Positions 30,857 through 41,602 are shown, counted from the first letter of the stretch. The stretch is DNA of 64,000 nt from an uncultured SAR86 cluster bacterium (GCA_902517505.1 CABYCL010000001.1:29006-93005); one strand, 5' to 3'. Notes: generated by a model not told the origin, from the letters alone. A program made the numbers and translations.

Positions 30857-32062
30857 TTAATTAAATGTATTTTGAATATGTTTAGTAATACTCCTAAACA
30901 TTGCTATATGAGCAGCTTTTGAATATTCTTTTTCAGACCTAAATCTATGGTTAGAAGATGTTTTTGCAATTACAACATTTGATACTGGATCAACATAAAT
31001 AAACTGATTAAATATTCCGTGAGCTGTGTAGTCAGTTAGTGGATCTCCTGGAATCCACCACTGATAGCCATACCCCCATTCACTTGAAGAGAGATCTCCA
31101 GCATTTGGCATCAAATGAGGTGCATCTGGTGTATGAGATTTAAGAACCCATGATTTAGGAACAATTTGTTCGCCATCCCAGCTGCCTTCATTTAAATATA
31201 ATTGTCCGAATTTAGAAAAGTCCCTTAATGTAGCGTTTAGGCCTCCAAGTGCCATATCTGTACCAGTTTTATCAGCTATATAATAAGCATCACTTTCTGT
31301 TCCGATCTTGCTCCAAATTCTTTTATATAAATATTCTCTTAAGGGCATATCGGTAACTGATTCAAGAATCATTCCCAATACTTGAGTATCAAGACTTACA
31401 TAATGATTATAGGTTCCTTGTTTTTTTCCATTTTTAAGGGTTTTTGCAAAATCTCTAAATGAGGATCCTTTTGCTGTAGCTCTAGCAAATCTATTTATAT
31501 CTGAATTTGGATCTGCATAATCCTCATTGAATTCTATACCAGATGACATTTGAAGAAGATTTTTAATCTTAACATCCTCATATCCAGTTCCTTCAAAGTC
31601 ATCCAGATATATAGAGACACTATCATCAATGCTTTTTATTAATCCTTCCTCGATAGCTATTCCAAATAGTGCTGACAAATATGATTTTGAAACAGAAAAA
31701 GCAATGTGTTTGCTATCTTTTGTATTGCCGTTCCAATATTTCTCGAATAACATTTTTCCATCATGCAAAATTATGAGCCCATCAGTATGAAAATGGTCAA
31801 GTCCCTCTATCAAATTTAATTGTTCTCCTTCAAACTCATAAGAATTTGGTAATTCAAAATCTTCTTTTTCAAATACAAAAGTTTTTTCAGATGCTGATAT
31901 TGGATTAGAGGTGTCAAAAACTTTATTAATACTTATAAAATTTTTTGCAATTGATTTTTCGTTATATAGAGTTGCTAGCTTATAAAGTTTATAAATATTA
32001 GGACTATACATAACAATTGCCAAAACAAGTATTGCTAAAATAACAATTAAAAATTTACTCAT
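30857..32062 (-). CDS. Serine hydrolase (beta-lactamase/class C-like)
   Basis: FSVSKSYLSALFG (SxxK), YNHYVS, N-terminal TM anchor. Confidence 0.9.
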   Translation of the reverse strand: MSKFLIVILAILVLAIVMYSPNIYKLYKLATLYNEKSIAKNFISINKVFDTSNPISASEKTFVFEKEDFELPNSYEFEGEQLNLIEGLDHFHTDGLIILHDGKMLFEKYWNGNTKDSKHIAFSVSKSYLSALFGIAIEEGLIKSIDDSVSIYLDDFEGTGYEDVKIKNLLQMSSGIEFNEDYADPNSDINRFARATAKGSSFRDFAKTLKNGKKQGTYNHYVSLDTQVLGMILESVTDMPLREYLYKRIWSKIGTESDAYYIADKTGTDMALGGLNATLRDFSKFGQLYLNEGSWDGEQIVPKSWVLKSHTPDAPHLMPNAGDLSSSEWGYGYQWWIPGDPLTDYTAHGIFNQFIYVDPVSNVVIAKTSSNHRFRSEKEYSKAAHIAMFRSITKHIQNTFN

Positions 32063-32079
32063 TAAAAATGTTTCCCCCA

Positions 32080-32439
32080 CTAAATCCATTGATCATTTGG
32101 CGCTGTTAATTCATCAACTTTATCGCCAGTATTTAGAACCCCCCTAGGCTCAACCAACATTATACTTGCTTCTTCTTCAGAATATGGTCTATGCCTTACT
32201 CCTTTAGGAACTACTATCATTTCACCTTCATTTAACTCGATTAATTCGGTTTCAAATTCAATAAACATCTTGCCCTTTATTACAATAAATACTTCATCTG
32301 TATCATTGTGCTGATGCCATATAAAATCATTTTGAATCTTTACAAGTTTAAATTGATAGTCATTTAGCTCTGCAATAACTTTTGGGGACCATTGATCTGA
32401 AAATTTTTTAAATTTATTTTTGAAATTAATTTTTTTCAT
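32080..32439 (-). CDS. Cupin domain protein
   Basis: WHQHNDTDEVFIVIKGKM, GEMIVVPKGVRHRP. Confidence 0.9.
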   Translation of the reverse strand: MKKINFKNKFKKFSDQWSPKVIAELNDYQFKLVKIQNDFIWHQHNDTDEVFIVIKGKMFIEFETELIELNEGEMIVVPKGVRHRPYSEEEASIMLVEPRGVLNTGDKVDELTAPNDQWI

Positions 32440-32935
32440 ATAGTTGAATTACCTCCTCAAGTTCAGCTGACTTTGTGCCATCATCATTAAAGCTGACCAT
32501 TAGAGGCTTCCATTCTTCATGACCGCAAAGTCTCATCAAACACCCTTCTACCTTTAAGTTTCCATTTTCTAACAGATATAAACTAGATTTAAAAGATCTT
32601 CCTCGACCTGGATCATATATTTTTCCACCAGATAATTCTTTTGCTCCACTGGTATAGGAAAAATTATCTATCAAATTAATTCCTATTAAACTTCTTTCTC
32701 TCATTGATTTATCTTTATTATTTTTATCAAGGATTGATTCTGGATCTATTCCGTTTTCAACAAATATATGTTCGATTACCGCGCATAATGACTTTTCACA
32801 TTCCTTAACATGAACTATGGATTGAGAGGTTAGCCAATATCCAGTCATTGGAAAGTCTTTATTGCTAGCGTTAATAGAGACACATAAACCAGCAACTGCT
32901 AATAAGTAAAATATCTTGATAGTGGTCTTATTCAT
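32426..32935 (-). CDS. DUF2147-like secreted protein
   Basis: GYWLTSQSIVHVKECEKSLCAVI, GKIYDPGRGRSFKSSLYLLENGNLKVEGCL. Confidence 0.72.
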   Translation of the reverse strand: MNKTTIKIFYLLAVAGLCVSINASNKDFPMTGYWLTSQSIVHVKECEKSLCAVIEHIFVENGIDPESILDKNNKDKSMRERSLIGINLIDNFSYTSGAKELSGGKIYDPGRGRSFKSSLYLLENGNLKVEGCLMRLCGHEEWKPLMVSFNDDGTKSAELEEVIQLYEKN

Positions 32936-33485
32936 TTTTTATATTATTAAATATATTAACGATTTTACTCTCTAGTTTATTTTTTGATAAACATATTCTA
33001 TAAGGATTGTCGTCATATACTGGGTTTCCAACAAGCAATTCTTTAGGGCTATTTGTTCTAAATCTCCAACGTGTACCTGTTTCCTTTGATGTAAAGATGT
33101 ATTCAATGGGCTTGTTTGTAATTAAATAATTACCTTCATTAAATATATTTTCAAACTGGATGGTTATATCTAATTTAGACCCAAATATTCTATCAATGTA
33201 TTCAACATAGACCTCATTGTTCATATAGCCGCAATCTATAAGACTTGAGATAGTCTTATCTTCAAGGTTAATAACTATTTCTTTATTTAGATCAACTTCA
33301 ATATTTAAAATGTTTGAAAGTTTTTTTATGATCCTGTCTAGCTCTTGCTTTGAAAAACTATTGGAATTAAATTGATTGTTAAAATCCGCAGGAACGTTAG
33401 GTCCTTTATAAATATTGTTTGATTCTTGAACTTCACATGAAGAAATTATGAAAATAATTGCTACTATTGCAAATATCTTGGGCAT
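32928..33485 (-). CDS. Hypothetical lipoprotein
   Basis: Lipobox IISSCE; intact ORF. Confidence 0.55.
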   Translation of the reverse strand: MPKIFAIVAIIFIISSCEVQESNNIYKGPNVPADFNNQFNSNSFSKQELDRIIKKLSNILNIEVDLNKEIVINLEDKTISSLIDCGYMNNEVYVEYIDRIFGSKLDITIQFENIFNEGNYLITNKPIEYIFTSKETGTRWRFRTNSPKELLVGNPVYDDNPYRICLSKNKLESKIVNIFNNIKNE

Positions 33486-33498
33486 GAACGGATTTATA

Positions 33499-34536
33499 TT
33501 AGTCTTCCATTAAAAGAATCCAATCTCTTACCATTTCAACTGCTTCTGTATGAGTAAGAGCTCGTCCGGATTCTGGCATCATCACACCAGGATCCATTGA
33601 AATCATGCGATGCAATAAAATCGATTCTTCTGGTTCTCCAGGAACAATAGAATATTTTAAGCCTCCACTTCCTCTTCCGGTTGCAACCGGTTTTTTAAAT
33701 ACTCCTAAATTTATGTTTCTCGTTTCATTCAAATGAAGATATAGTCCTGTCGAATTTGCATTGCCGGTCGGGGAGTGACAGTGTCCACAGTTTATATCTA
33801 GGTATGATCTTACTCTGTCATTAATATCTTTACTTTCATCTGTCCAATCTACTGGTGAAACTAGGTCTAACGGATATTCATCAATAATTTGTCTGTTCAT
33901 CCAATATGTAAGTTGATTAAAGGTGTCTTCTTTGAAAGCAAAGTCTTTGTTTATATTTCTTGCTTTTGGTCCTATGGGGCTAATTTTATCGTCTGCATCA
34001 TGGCATTCCTTACATTGATTGACATTAGGTACTCTATATCTAACATCTCTTTCTTCACCCATAAAGTCCGTCCAGGAAACGTTAATAGTTTTTCCAGCAA
34101 TTTTTTTAAATGCCTCATTCTGTTCTTTGTTCCATGCATAAGAAACCGCTTCCCACCCTTGATCCTTTTTTAAGAGAAGTCTTGTTTCTAAAAGATTTTT
34201 TCCTAACTCTGGATTTCTTTCATCAATTGGATAGTAAAAAGTTTTTATTAAAGCAGAGCCTGTTGGAAAATTAAAAACCCAGTCTTCTTGATACTTTGCT
34301 TTTTTTTCATTTGGAACATATACCCATCTTTGTTTATACGAATAATCTGAGAATAAAGTGGAAATTAATTCATAAGGTATAACTTTGTCGTGAGGGACTT
34401 GTGCAGAGGCATCCTTAAAAAATCTAAAATCTGAAAGCTTATCTGGAAATTCTTGAGATAAAATTAATTCTTCATCTACACTATAAATATAAGTGCATAT
34501 GAAAAGCACAAAAAAGTGTTTAAGTATTTTTTTCAT
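33499..34536 (-). CDS. TIGR03806-type secreted protein with c-type-heme-like CxxCH motifs
   Basis: CKECHDADD and CGHCHSPTG motifs; partner of the beta-helix gene. Confidence 0.75.
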   Translation of the reverse strand: MKKILKHFFVLFICTYIYSVDEELILSQEFPDKLSDFRFFKDASAQVPHDKVIPYELISTLFSDYSYKQRWVYVPNEKKAKYQEDWVFNFPTGSALIKTFYYPIDERNPELGKNLLETRLLLKKDQGWEAVSYAWNKEQNEAFKKIAGKTINVSWTDFMGEERDVRYRVPNVNQCKECHDADDKISPIGPKARNINKDFAFKEDTFNQLTYWMNRQIIDEYPLDLVSPVDWTDESKDINDRVRSYLDINCGHCHSPTGNANSTGLYLHLNETRNINLGVFKKPVATGRGSGGLKYSIVPGEPEESILLHRMISMDPGVMMPESGRALTHTEAVEMVRDWILLMED

Positions 34537-34538
34537 TA

Positions 34539-35747
34539 CTACTTAATGCCATCAATAGTTATTGACTCTAGAGGATTGATAATGCCTTGAAAATCTTCTT
34601 TTTCTATCTTAATTGGATTAGAAAATCCAAGCATATACTTAATAGGGCTAATTGTAAGAAAGTTTACTTGGCTATCTTCTGAAATAATTAACTTTTCGTT
34701 ATCTGGTTGGCCAAATAACATTTGAGATAACGGAACAACCCCATCCCAAAATATATCAGGCATTTTTCCGCTGCTTATTTCAAAAAGAGCTTTGGCCAAC
34801 TCTCCAGTTTCAATGTCTGGATCAAAACCACTTGGGCCATAAGTATTATTATGAACCTGAATTCTTTTTGGATGTGGGTAGTAGTTAGGATCATCAGTTT
34901 CGTCTGAGTAAGAAACTATTGAAAGATTTACAGTTCCATTGCCACTCATTAAGTTATTGAAAACTTCTACATCTGAGTTGGCCATAATAATAATGCCTGT
35001 TCCTCTTGGAACCTCCCCAACAATGTTTCCTTCTGGAGCAAAATTATCTGTGTCATTGTTAATAGATTTATTATCAAAAACCCTTATGTGATGTCCTCCT
35101 TGTTGCGGAAGGTCTGGTAAGTCAAAAATAAGTATGCCTCCAGTATTATGTGAAGCCAAATTATTATAGACATCTGCATAGTAAGAGTTCTCAATTTCAA
35201 TGCCAGCTACGTTATATTGAGCAATGCTATTTCTTACAATAATATTCTTAGACTGTCCTACGTATATTCCGGCATCAGATGCTCCAATAGCCACACAACC
35301 ATCAATCAAAACATCCTCAGATTCGACTGGATAAAAACCATAAGCCCCATTGCTGCTCTTAGGCCCGCCTGTCCATTCTGTTCTTAAATTAATCATGTTG
35401 ATGCCTTTCGTACCGATGACTTTTAAAGCATCTCCTTTAGCATCTAAAATTGCAAAATCTTTTAAAGTTACTTTATCTGAAGTTACTAATAGTCCTTGTG
35501 CGCCTGACTTTTGATCTTTAAAGTCTAAAATAGTTTTATCCATTCCTTCGCCAGTAATGATTACATTATCAACATCTAATGAAAGGCCATCTTCAAATGA
35601 ATAATAACCTGATTTAATAACAAGAGTATCTCCTTCAGACATTAGTATCATTGCCTCTTGAAGTCTTTCTTGTGAGTCATCTCCTGGGCTAATCACAATT
35701 TCTTTGGAATAAGAAAATGTTGAAAAAGCAAGACATGCTATGAACAA
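34539..35747 (-). CDS. Parallel beta-helix repeat protein (TIGR03805-like)
   Basis: Repeated right-handed helix rungs (VIITGEGMDKTILDF, NIIVRNSIAQYNVAGIEIENSYYADVYNN). Confidence 0.8.
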   Translation of the reverse strand: MFIACLAFSTFSYSKEIVISPGDDSQERLQEAMILMSEGDTLVIKSGYYSFEDGLSLDVDNVIITGEGMDKTILDFKDQKSGAQGLLVTSDKVTLKDFAILDAKGDALKVIGTKGINMINLRTEWTGGPKSSNGAYGFYPVESEDVLIDGCVAIGASDAGIYVGQSKNIIVRNSIAQYNVAGIEIENSYYADVYNNLASHNTGGILIFDLPDLPQQGGHHIRVFDNKSINNDTDNFAPEGNIVGEVPRGTGIIIMANSDVEVFNNLMSGNGTVNLSIVSYSDETDDPNYYPHPKRIQVHNNTYGPSGFDPDIETGELAKALFEISSGKMPDIFWDGVVPLSQMLFGQPDNEKLIISEDSQVNFLTISPIKYMLGFSNPIKIEKEDFQGIINPLESITIDGIK

Positions 35748-35862
35748 GCTTGATCCTAGCAGAGATAAATTTGTATTAATCTTAAAAAAAATTTTTTTCT
35801 CCTGGGTTAAATAACATAATTATTGTATTAGAAATGTGCAATAAGAAAAAGCTATGCTTGCT

Positions 35863-36318
35863 TTAAGGCAAAATCTCTATATTTATTTTATCTGAAACAA
35901 TTGGATTTTGTCCTAAAGGCATTATTGGCATGTGTTCATAATCTCCAATTACAAGCTGAAGAGTATATTTGCCGGAAGGTAGTGAGAGAACTGCCTCTGT
36001 CTGCCCTCCACCAAAATGCAAAACGTTTCTTTCAAATGGAATTGGTATATTTTTATTATCATCAACATCATATGAATCATTAATTACTAAATGATGGTGT
36101 CCGCTAATATGACAATCTTTGATATTTTCTACCTCTATTCCTGCGGGACTGATAATAATATTTTTAGTTCCAAACTCAACTTTGAACTCTTTATCACTCG
36201 ATTGAAAACCATCCATTGGACTTAGAAAAAACAACTCAATATCATCACAGCTTTTATCGACACTCTCAAGGGACATCACTAAGGGAGATAAAAATAATAT
36301 AAATAAAACTTTCTTCAT
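35863..36318 (-). CDS. DUF4399-like secreted protein
   Basis: GHHHLVIN, HFGGGQTEAVLSLPSGKYTLQLVIGDYEHMPI. Confidence 0.8.
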   Translation of the reverse strand: MKKVLFILFLSPLVMSLESVDKSCDDIELFFLSPMDGFQSSDKEFKVEFGTKNIIISPAGIEVENIKDCHISGHHHLVINDSYDVDDNKNIPIPFERNVLHFGGGQTEAVLSLPSGKYTLQLVIGDYEHMPIMPLGQNPIVSDKINIEILP

Positions 36319-36320
36319 GA

Positions 36321-37154
36321 TTAATTCTTTGTTTTTGGTGGTCCAAACAGGAAATATAATACTTCATTTACATTAGAAGCATTTCTAATATTTCTATATA
36401 TATCCTGCCATCCCATAAAAGTTATTTTTGTTGGGTTATAGGTGTTTACATTATTGACCAAGCCATATTTCACCGGTTCTATTTCTGGTTCAAAAGTTCC
36501 AAACATTCTGTCCCATATGATTAGTAAGTTTCCATAATTTTTATCTATATACTGGCTGTTTGATCCATGATGAACTCTGTGATGAGATGGAGTGTTAAAA
36601 ATCCATTCTAAAGGGCCAAGTTTCCCAACAATTTGAGTATGTCCAACTATGCCCCATAAAGTGCTTATTACTCCTGCGACTGCTATTATTGTTGGGTCAA
36701 AACCTATAAGAGGCATCATCATAAAAAAAGGAATTTTAGAAACAGGCCCGAACCAGGCTTGTCTAAATGACACAGCAAAATTCATTTCCTCACTTGAGTG
36801 GTGACTCATGTGAATAGCCCATAAAAAATTAACTCTATGAGAAATACGATGATATATATAAAAAACAAAATCTATCATTACAAAAGTTAATATCCATAAT
36901 GCCCAAATTGGCATTAGTTCAGATAAATTAATCAACTTAAATTGAAAAAGATAAAAATGCAGCGCTAGGGTTGCTCCCTTTAAAGCAAAGACCATTAAAA
37001 CATTTCCTGTTAACAGTCCTACTGTGCAGAGAGTATCATCTTTTTTATAAAGATTTTTATTATAAGCACTAGAGAATAAAGCCTCAAAGAGAATCATCGC
37101 CAATACTATTGGGGCGCCTATTGCGTATATTTCTGTGATTGATAAGTCTGTCAT
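36321..37154 (-). CDS. Sterol desaturase / fatty acid hydroxylase family
   Basis: YHRISHRVNFLWAIHMSHHSSEEMN, HRVHHGSN His motifs. Confidence 0.9.
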   Translation of the reverse strand: MTDLSITEIYAIGAPIVLAMILFEALFSSAYNKNLYKKDDTLCTVGLLTGNVLMVFALKGATLALHFYLFQFKLINLSELMPIWALWILTFVMIDFVFYIYHRISHRVNFLWAIHMSHHSSEEMNFAVSFRQAWFGPVSKIPFFMMMPLIGFDPTIIAVAGVISTLWGIVGHTQIVGKLGPLEWIFNTPSHHRVHHGSNSQYIDKNYGNLLIIWDRMFGTFEPEIEPVKYGLVNNVNTYNPTKITFMGWQDIYRNIRNASNVNEVLYFLFGPPKTKN

Positions 37155-37169
37155 AGTTTAAGTTATATT

Positions 37170-37535
37170 CTAATTAAAATTCTTCTCAGCTTCTATTAAA
37201 ATCTTTTTTGGTAAACTAAATGCCTCTCTTGTTATATTCCATTTATTTAAAACAGCATCGATATTAAATTTGTCATATAGATGAGGGAATTTTCCTGCCC
37301 TGTCATTTGAATTAGATCTCTCATATATTATTTTATCTTTTATTTTTTCTTCGTCGACTTGTAATAGAATTAATTTTTTAGAATCCTTAAAGTATAGTTC
37401 AAGCGTTAAAGGAAGTTGCTTAGATGTTGAAAAATGAATAAATCCATCTTCTTTATCTAGAGCTGTTTCGATATAACCAATCGTAAAGGCTTGGTTCCAT
37501 TCATCTTCCGTCAAAATTTTATAAATGTCATTCAT
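37170..37535 (-). CDS. DUF952 family protein
   Basis: IYKILTEDEWNQA, DGFIHFSTSKQLP, FPHLYDKFNIDAV. Confidence 0.85.
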   Translation of the reverse strand: MNDIYKILTEDEWNQAFTIGYIETALDKEDGFIHFSTSKQLPLTLELYFKDSKKLILLQVDEEKIKDKIIYERSNSNDRAGKFPHLYDKFNIDAVLNKWNITREAFSLPKKILIEAEKNFN

Positions 37536-37603
37536 CACATATCTTTGAAAGAATGTATTATGTCTATAATTAGGCATACTAATCAAATTTTGGGGGATCA
37601 AAT

Positions 37604-38029
37604 ATGTTTGATGTTTATAATTCATCGCTGCTGGGTATATGGTTGATATTAGCTACGATTATTATTCAAGCTATGGTTGCGGTTAGGGTTCATCGAAGGC
37701 AAAGTGGTGGATATAGTCCTGGGGTGATTAAATCAGAACTTGGACAATCATCGATAGTTTTTAGGGCTCATAGAACTTACCAAAATTCTTTAGAAAACAT
37801 TATTCCTTTACTTGGTATGGCAATTATTGCAATGCTATCAGGCTATGGTGCTTTTAAGCTTTCAATCATCATATGGACATATGCTATAAGTAGGATTATT
37901 CATATGATTTTGTATTACAAAATTGCTACTAACAAGAATCCAAGTCCAAGAAGTATTTTTTGGGCAATTGGTTTTTTGGCTAGTTTTTATTTACTGATTG
38001 ATTTGGGAATATTCTTATTAATTAACTAA
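37604..38029 (+). CDS. MAPEG family membrane protein
   Basis: FRAHRTYQNSLENIIPLL. Confidence 0.82.
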   Translation: MFDVYNSSLLGIWLILATIIIQAMVAVRVHRRQSGGYSPGVIKSELGQSSIVFRAHRTYQNSLENIIPLLGMAIIAMLSGYGAFKLSIIIWTYAISRIIHMILYYKIATNKNPSPRSIFWAIGFLASFYLLIDLGIFLLIN

Positions 38030-38475
38030 AAAGATTTTAATAAAGTCTTTATACCAGCCATAATACTTGGATTGCCTTCAAAACATTTAATAGAAGTATC
38101 TGGTCTATTCCAATCATTAGCGGATTTTGTAAAAAAATTTGAGTCTATTGTTACCCAGCTTGAATCATCTAAAGTTCCAGCCTTTACATAAACTATATGT
38201 GGTATCTCTTTTGCATAGCTTAATACCCCTGAACCACAATTATCACAGAAGCCCCTCCTTACAGTTGAGCCAGAAGAACCTTTACTTTCAAAATATTTAA
38301 GATCGCCTTTTATATCAATATATTTCCTTGCGATGAATAATATTGTTGCTTTGCCAGAGCCGGTTGCTCTTTGGCAATCTTTGCAGTGACAATGATGTCC
38401 TGAGATAACTTTATCTTGATTCAAAGAGTAAGAAATTTTCCCGCACTGGCATTTGCCAGTCGCTTTATTGTTCAT
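38026..38475 (-). CDS. GFA family (glutathione-dependent formaldehyde-activating-like) protein
   Basis: GKCQCGKISY, HHCHCKDCQRATGSG, FCDNCGSGV. Confidence 0.88.
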   Translation of the reverse strand: MNNKATGKCQCGKISYSLNQDKVISGHHCHCKDCQRATGSGKATILFIARKYIDIKGDLKYFESKGSSGSTVRRGFCDNCGSGVLSYAKEIPHIVYVKAGTLDDSSWVTIDSNFFTKSANDWNRPDTSIKCFEGNPSIMAGIKTLLKSF

Positions 38476-38497
38476 AAATTTATTCTACAGTAAACTC

Positions 38498-39457
38498 ATG
38501 TCTAAGATGTTTTATTCAAGAAAAATACTTTGTTTGTTCTTATTCTTTAGTTTTGCAAAAGCAGAACTTTCAACAGGCTTTATTGAAAAGGCATATATTT
38601 CTAATGGCAATAATGAAAGAGTTATTCAAATATATTATCCTGCAAGCAAAAAAATTAATGCTGAAACTAAATTTATTATTATAAATGATGGTGAAGAGCT
38701 GTTCTCAGAAGAAGACTCATGGCATGGAGGAGCTTGGAATATAGACAATAGTTTTCTTGAGCTAAAAAAACAAGGCATTGAATTAAACCTTGTTGTAATT
38801 GCAATTCATAGTGCTAAAAGATTTAAAGGAAAAATTATTGATGAAACAAGACGGTACTCAGAATATTTTCCAAAACAAGCAATAGAATTCTTTGATAAAG
38901 GTTTTAAGAAAAGCACATATTCTTTTTTAATAGATAAAGAGTCATTAAATTACCCAGAATTTCTAGTAAATGAAGTTATTCCCTTCATAGAAGGAAAGTT
39001 TGATGTAAAGCTAAGTAGCTCTAATTTGGGTGTTATTGGTGCAAGTATGGGTGGATTGTCTGCAATAAATACTGTCTTAGAATATCCAGAATATTTTGGT
39101 TTTGCTGGATGTATATCAACTCACTGGGTTGGAATAAAGCCAACTGAATATATATCTCTTCCTTTTAGTAAAGATCCATTTATAACTGGAGATGAGGATA
39201 CTGCCGAAGCGATAAAAAAATATATAGCTAGTAAAATTGATAATCTTAATGATAAAAGAATTTACTTTGACCACGGAACAGTTGGACTTGATTCTCTTTA
39301 TGGGAATCCTCAAACAGAAATTAACGAATTATTTAAAATTAATGGTATTGAGTTTCAGAGCAAAGTCTTTGAAGGCCATGATCATGGAACAAACTTTTTT
39401 GGAGAAAGGTTTGGTCCTATGATTCTTTACTTACTTTATAGCAAGGAGAGCGCATAG
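38498..39457 (+). CDS. Secreted alpha/beta hydrolase, esterase-like
   Basis: GVIGASMGGLSAI nucleophile elbow; start MSKMFYSRK preferred. Confidence 0.8.
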   Translation: MSKMFYSRKILCLFLFFSFAKAELSTGFIEKAYISNGNNERVIQIYYPASKKINAETKFIIINDGEELFSEEDSWHGGAWNIDNSFLELKKQGIELNLVVIAIHSAKRFKGKIIDETRRYSEYFPKQAIEFFDKGFKKSTYSFLIDKESLNYPEFLVNEVIPFIEGKFDVKLSSSNLGVIGASMGGLSAINTVLEYPEYFGFAGCISTHWVGIKPTEYISLPFSKDPFITGDEDTAEAIKKYIASKIDNLNDKRIYFDHGTVGLDSLYGNPQTEINELFKINGIEFQSKVFEGHDHGTNFFGERFGPMILYLLYSKESA

Positions 39458-39823
39458 TTTATGCCCAGTTGGATCTCTTAAATATGCTAAATACATTTTA
39501 AACTTACCATAGTCTCTGATACCAGGCGCTTCTTCAATAGAAGTTCCGCCATTTTCAATCCCAGCTTTGTGCCAGGCATCTCCTTGTTCAATGCTCTCTA
39601 CATTGAATCCAATTGTTCCTCCGTTTGCTACTGTTGCTGGATTGCCATCTATTGGTTCTGAAATAGCAAAACTAGTATCTTTAAAGTTATAGAAATACCT
39701 TTTCTCTCCGGTTCGACTTGGATACATTCGCCCAGGGCGGGCTCCAAGCACATCAAATAACTCATCATAAAACTTTCTAGATTCTTCTATATCGTTTGTT
39801 CCTAACATTACATGACTAAACAT
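39431..39823 (-). CDS. VOC/glyoxalase family protein
   Basis: FSHVMLGTNDIEESRKFYDELF, YLRDPTGHKLCAL. Confidence 0.88.
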   Translation of the reverse strand: MFSHVMLGTNDIEESRKFYDELFDVLGARPGRMYPSRTGEKRYFYNFKDTSFAISEPIDGNPATVANGGTIGFNVESIEQGDAWHKAGIENGGTSIEEAPGIRDYGKFKMYLAYLRDPTGHKLCALLAIK

Positions 39824-39846
39824 TATTTATTCTCACATTCATAATC

Positions 39847-40761
39847 TTATATTAATAAATCAATTATGAGGTATGCAACTACTGATGCAAAAATCCATAA
39901 AATAAGCGCTATTGAAAGGGTCTTGATTTCTATTCCTTTCATTGATTCATAGTTGATTTGTGTTCCAATGCAGAAAAGTGCAGCTATCAAAAATATCTTA
40001 CTTATTGACTCTAATAGCGACAATGTGTTTTGAGCTAGATTTAGATAAGACCCTAGCAAAAGAGCTATAACAAAAATGAAAATAAAAATTGGGAATTTTA
40101 TTTTTGAGTTGCTTTTATCTTTATAAAGCAATCCAATTAATAATATCAGTGGTATCAACCATATGGTTCTTCCTAGCTTTAGTGTCGTCGCAATTTCAAT
40201 GGTGCTTCCGCCATAGGCCATTGCAGCACCAAGAACAGAGCTTGTGTCATGAATTGCCATTGCAACCCATGCTCCAAAAGCCTCATTAGTCATCCCTATA
40301 ATATTTCCAACAACAGGAAATATTCCAATAGATATAGCATTAAAAATAAACACCATCCCAAAAGCAACCAATAAGTCTTTTGGTTTCGCTTTTATTAGTG
40401 GTGCGATTGCTGCCATTGCGGTTGCGCCGCATATAGCTGTTCCTGAGGCAATCAATAATCCTAAGCTTTTATCAACTTTAAGGAGGTTGGCTAAAAATAT
40501 TCCAACTATAAAAATTGTAATTACAAAAATTGAGATATAAGGGAAATATTTGGCAGTAACCTCTAAAGCATTGGATGCTGACATTGTAAGGCCAATAATA
40601 ATAATTCCAATTTGTAAGAAATTAGTCCCAAGTGATTGATTTATTTGGTTGCTTGGAAATTTAAAAATTATAACTAAGGCCGACCCAAGCAGTAACGCCA
40701 ACAAAGGAGATCCTATCAATATTGCTGTAAACGCTAACAAGACTCCTATAAATAATGTCAC
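39847..40761 (-). CDS. UPF0324/YeiH family putative sulfate exporter
   Basis: SGTAICGATAMAAIAPLI, AIHDTSSVLGAAMAYG. Confidence 0.88.
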   Translation of the reverse strand: MTLFIGVLLAFTAILIGSPLLALLLGSALVIIFKFPSNQINQSLGTNFLQIGIIIIGLTMSASNALEVTAKYFPYISIFVITIFIVGIFLANLLKVDKSLGLLIASGTAICGATAMAAIAPLIKAKPKDLLVAFGMVFIFNAISIGIFPVVGNIIGMTNEAFGAWVAMAIHDTSSVLGAAMAYGGSTIEIATTLKLGRTIWLIPLILLIGLLYKDKSNSKIKFPIFIFIFVIALLLGSYLNLAQNTLSLLESISKIFLIAALFCIGTQINYESMKGIEIKTLSIALILWIFASVVAYLIIDLLI

Positions 40762-41600
40762 TTTTTGTGCTCAATTAATAATGTTGGGACATTATGTATA
40801 TGAGATTTAATTGTTGTAACTAAAGTGTTTTCTTTTAAACCTTTTTTAATCGGTGTTAAATCGATGCCTTGATCAGAAAGTCTTTTATGAGCCTCTTCAA
40901 TTGAATCAACTTCCCATGCTAAGCCCCATAAGGTATCTAATGAGTCTTTCTCATTTTTTTCTTCGATAACCTCTATGGTTGTTTCGTTTAATCTAAAAAA
41001 TAGTATTCTTCTTCCCCAATGTTCAATTACCTTATCCAATGCCAACCGAATATTAAAAACATCTTTGTAAATGCTAATAAAACCGTCTGCATCATTTGTG
41101 TTAATAACAACATGGTCTAATTTATTTAAAACAGCTTTTGAATATTTATCTACTGCTGGGAGCTCTCCATTGGTATGTTCGATAATGAAAGAAAAAAGCC
41201 CTCGTGTTAATTCATGCGGAAGTAATAGGTTTTTCCAATTTCTAATTTGATTTGTCTTGCCATCAATACCCTCTCCATCAGATATTTCAGAAATTGAATA
41301 CCCCATCTCTTTTAACTGGCTAGAGCACAGATTAATATCTTTAGTTCCAAAAACTATTCCAATTAATCCTTCTCCTTTTTCTTTTATCATATTTTTAACT
41401 AGTTCTGCGCCAAGGCCTTTTCCTTTGGCGGCCAAAAGTTCAAAATATGTATTTTTAAAATTGAATATTACATTAGAAGTTCCCAGTGCTTTGTGTTCAC
41501 CTTTCCATACAGACTCTATTCCAAATACTTTAGTATAGTTTGCCTCTGCTTCCTTTAAATCATTAACAGCAACTATTAGGTGGTCTAATCTTGAAAACAT
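40758..41600 (-). CDS. VOC-superfamily protein (glyoxalase-like domain, two halves)
   Basis: LDHLIVAVNDLKEAEANYTKVFG and LDHVVINTNDADGFISIYKDVF. Confidence 0.8.
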   Translation of the reverse strand: MFSRLDHLIVAVNDLKEAEANYTKVFGIESVWKGEHKALGTSNVIFNFKNTYFELLAAKGKGLGAELVKNMIKEKGEGLIGIVFGTKDINLCSSQLKEMGYSISEISDGEGIDGKTNQIRNWKNLLLPHELTRGLFSFIIEHTNGELPAVDKYSKAVLNKLDHVVINTNDADGFISIYKDVFNIRLALDKVIEHWGRRILFFRLNETTIEVIEEKNEKDSLDTLWGLAWEVDSIEEAHKRLSDQGIDLTPIKKGLKENTLVTTIKSHIHNVPTLLIEHKK

Positions 41601-41602
41601 AT

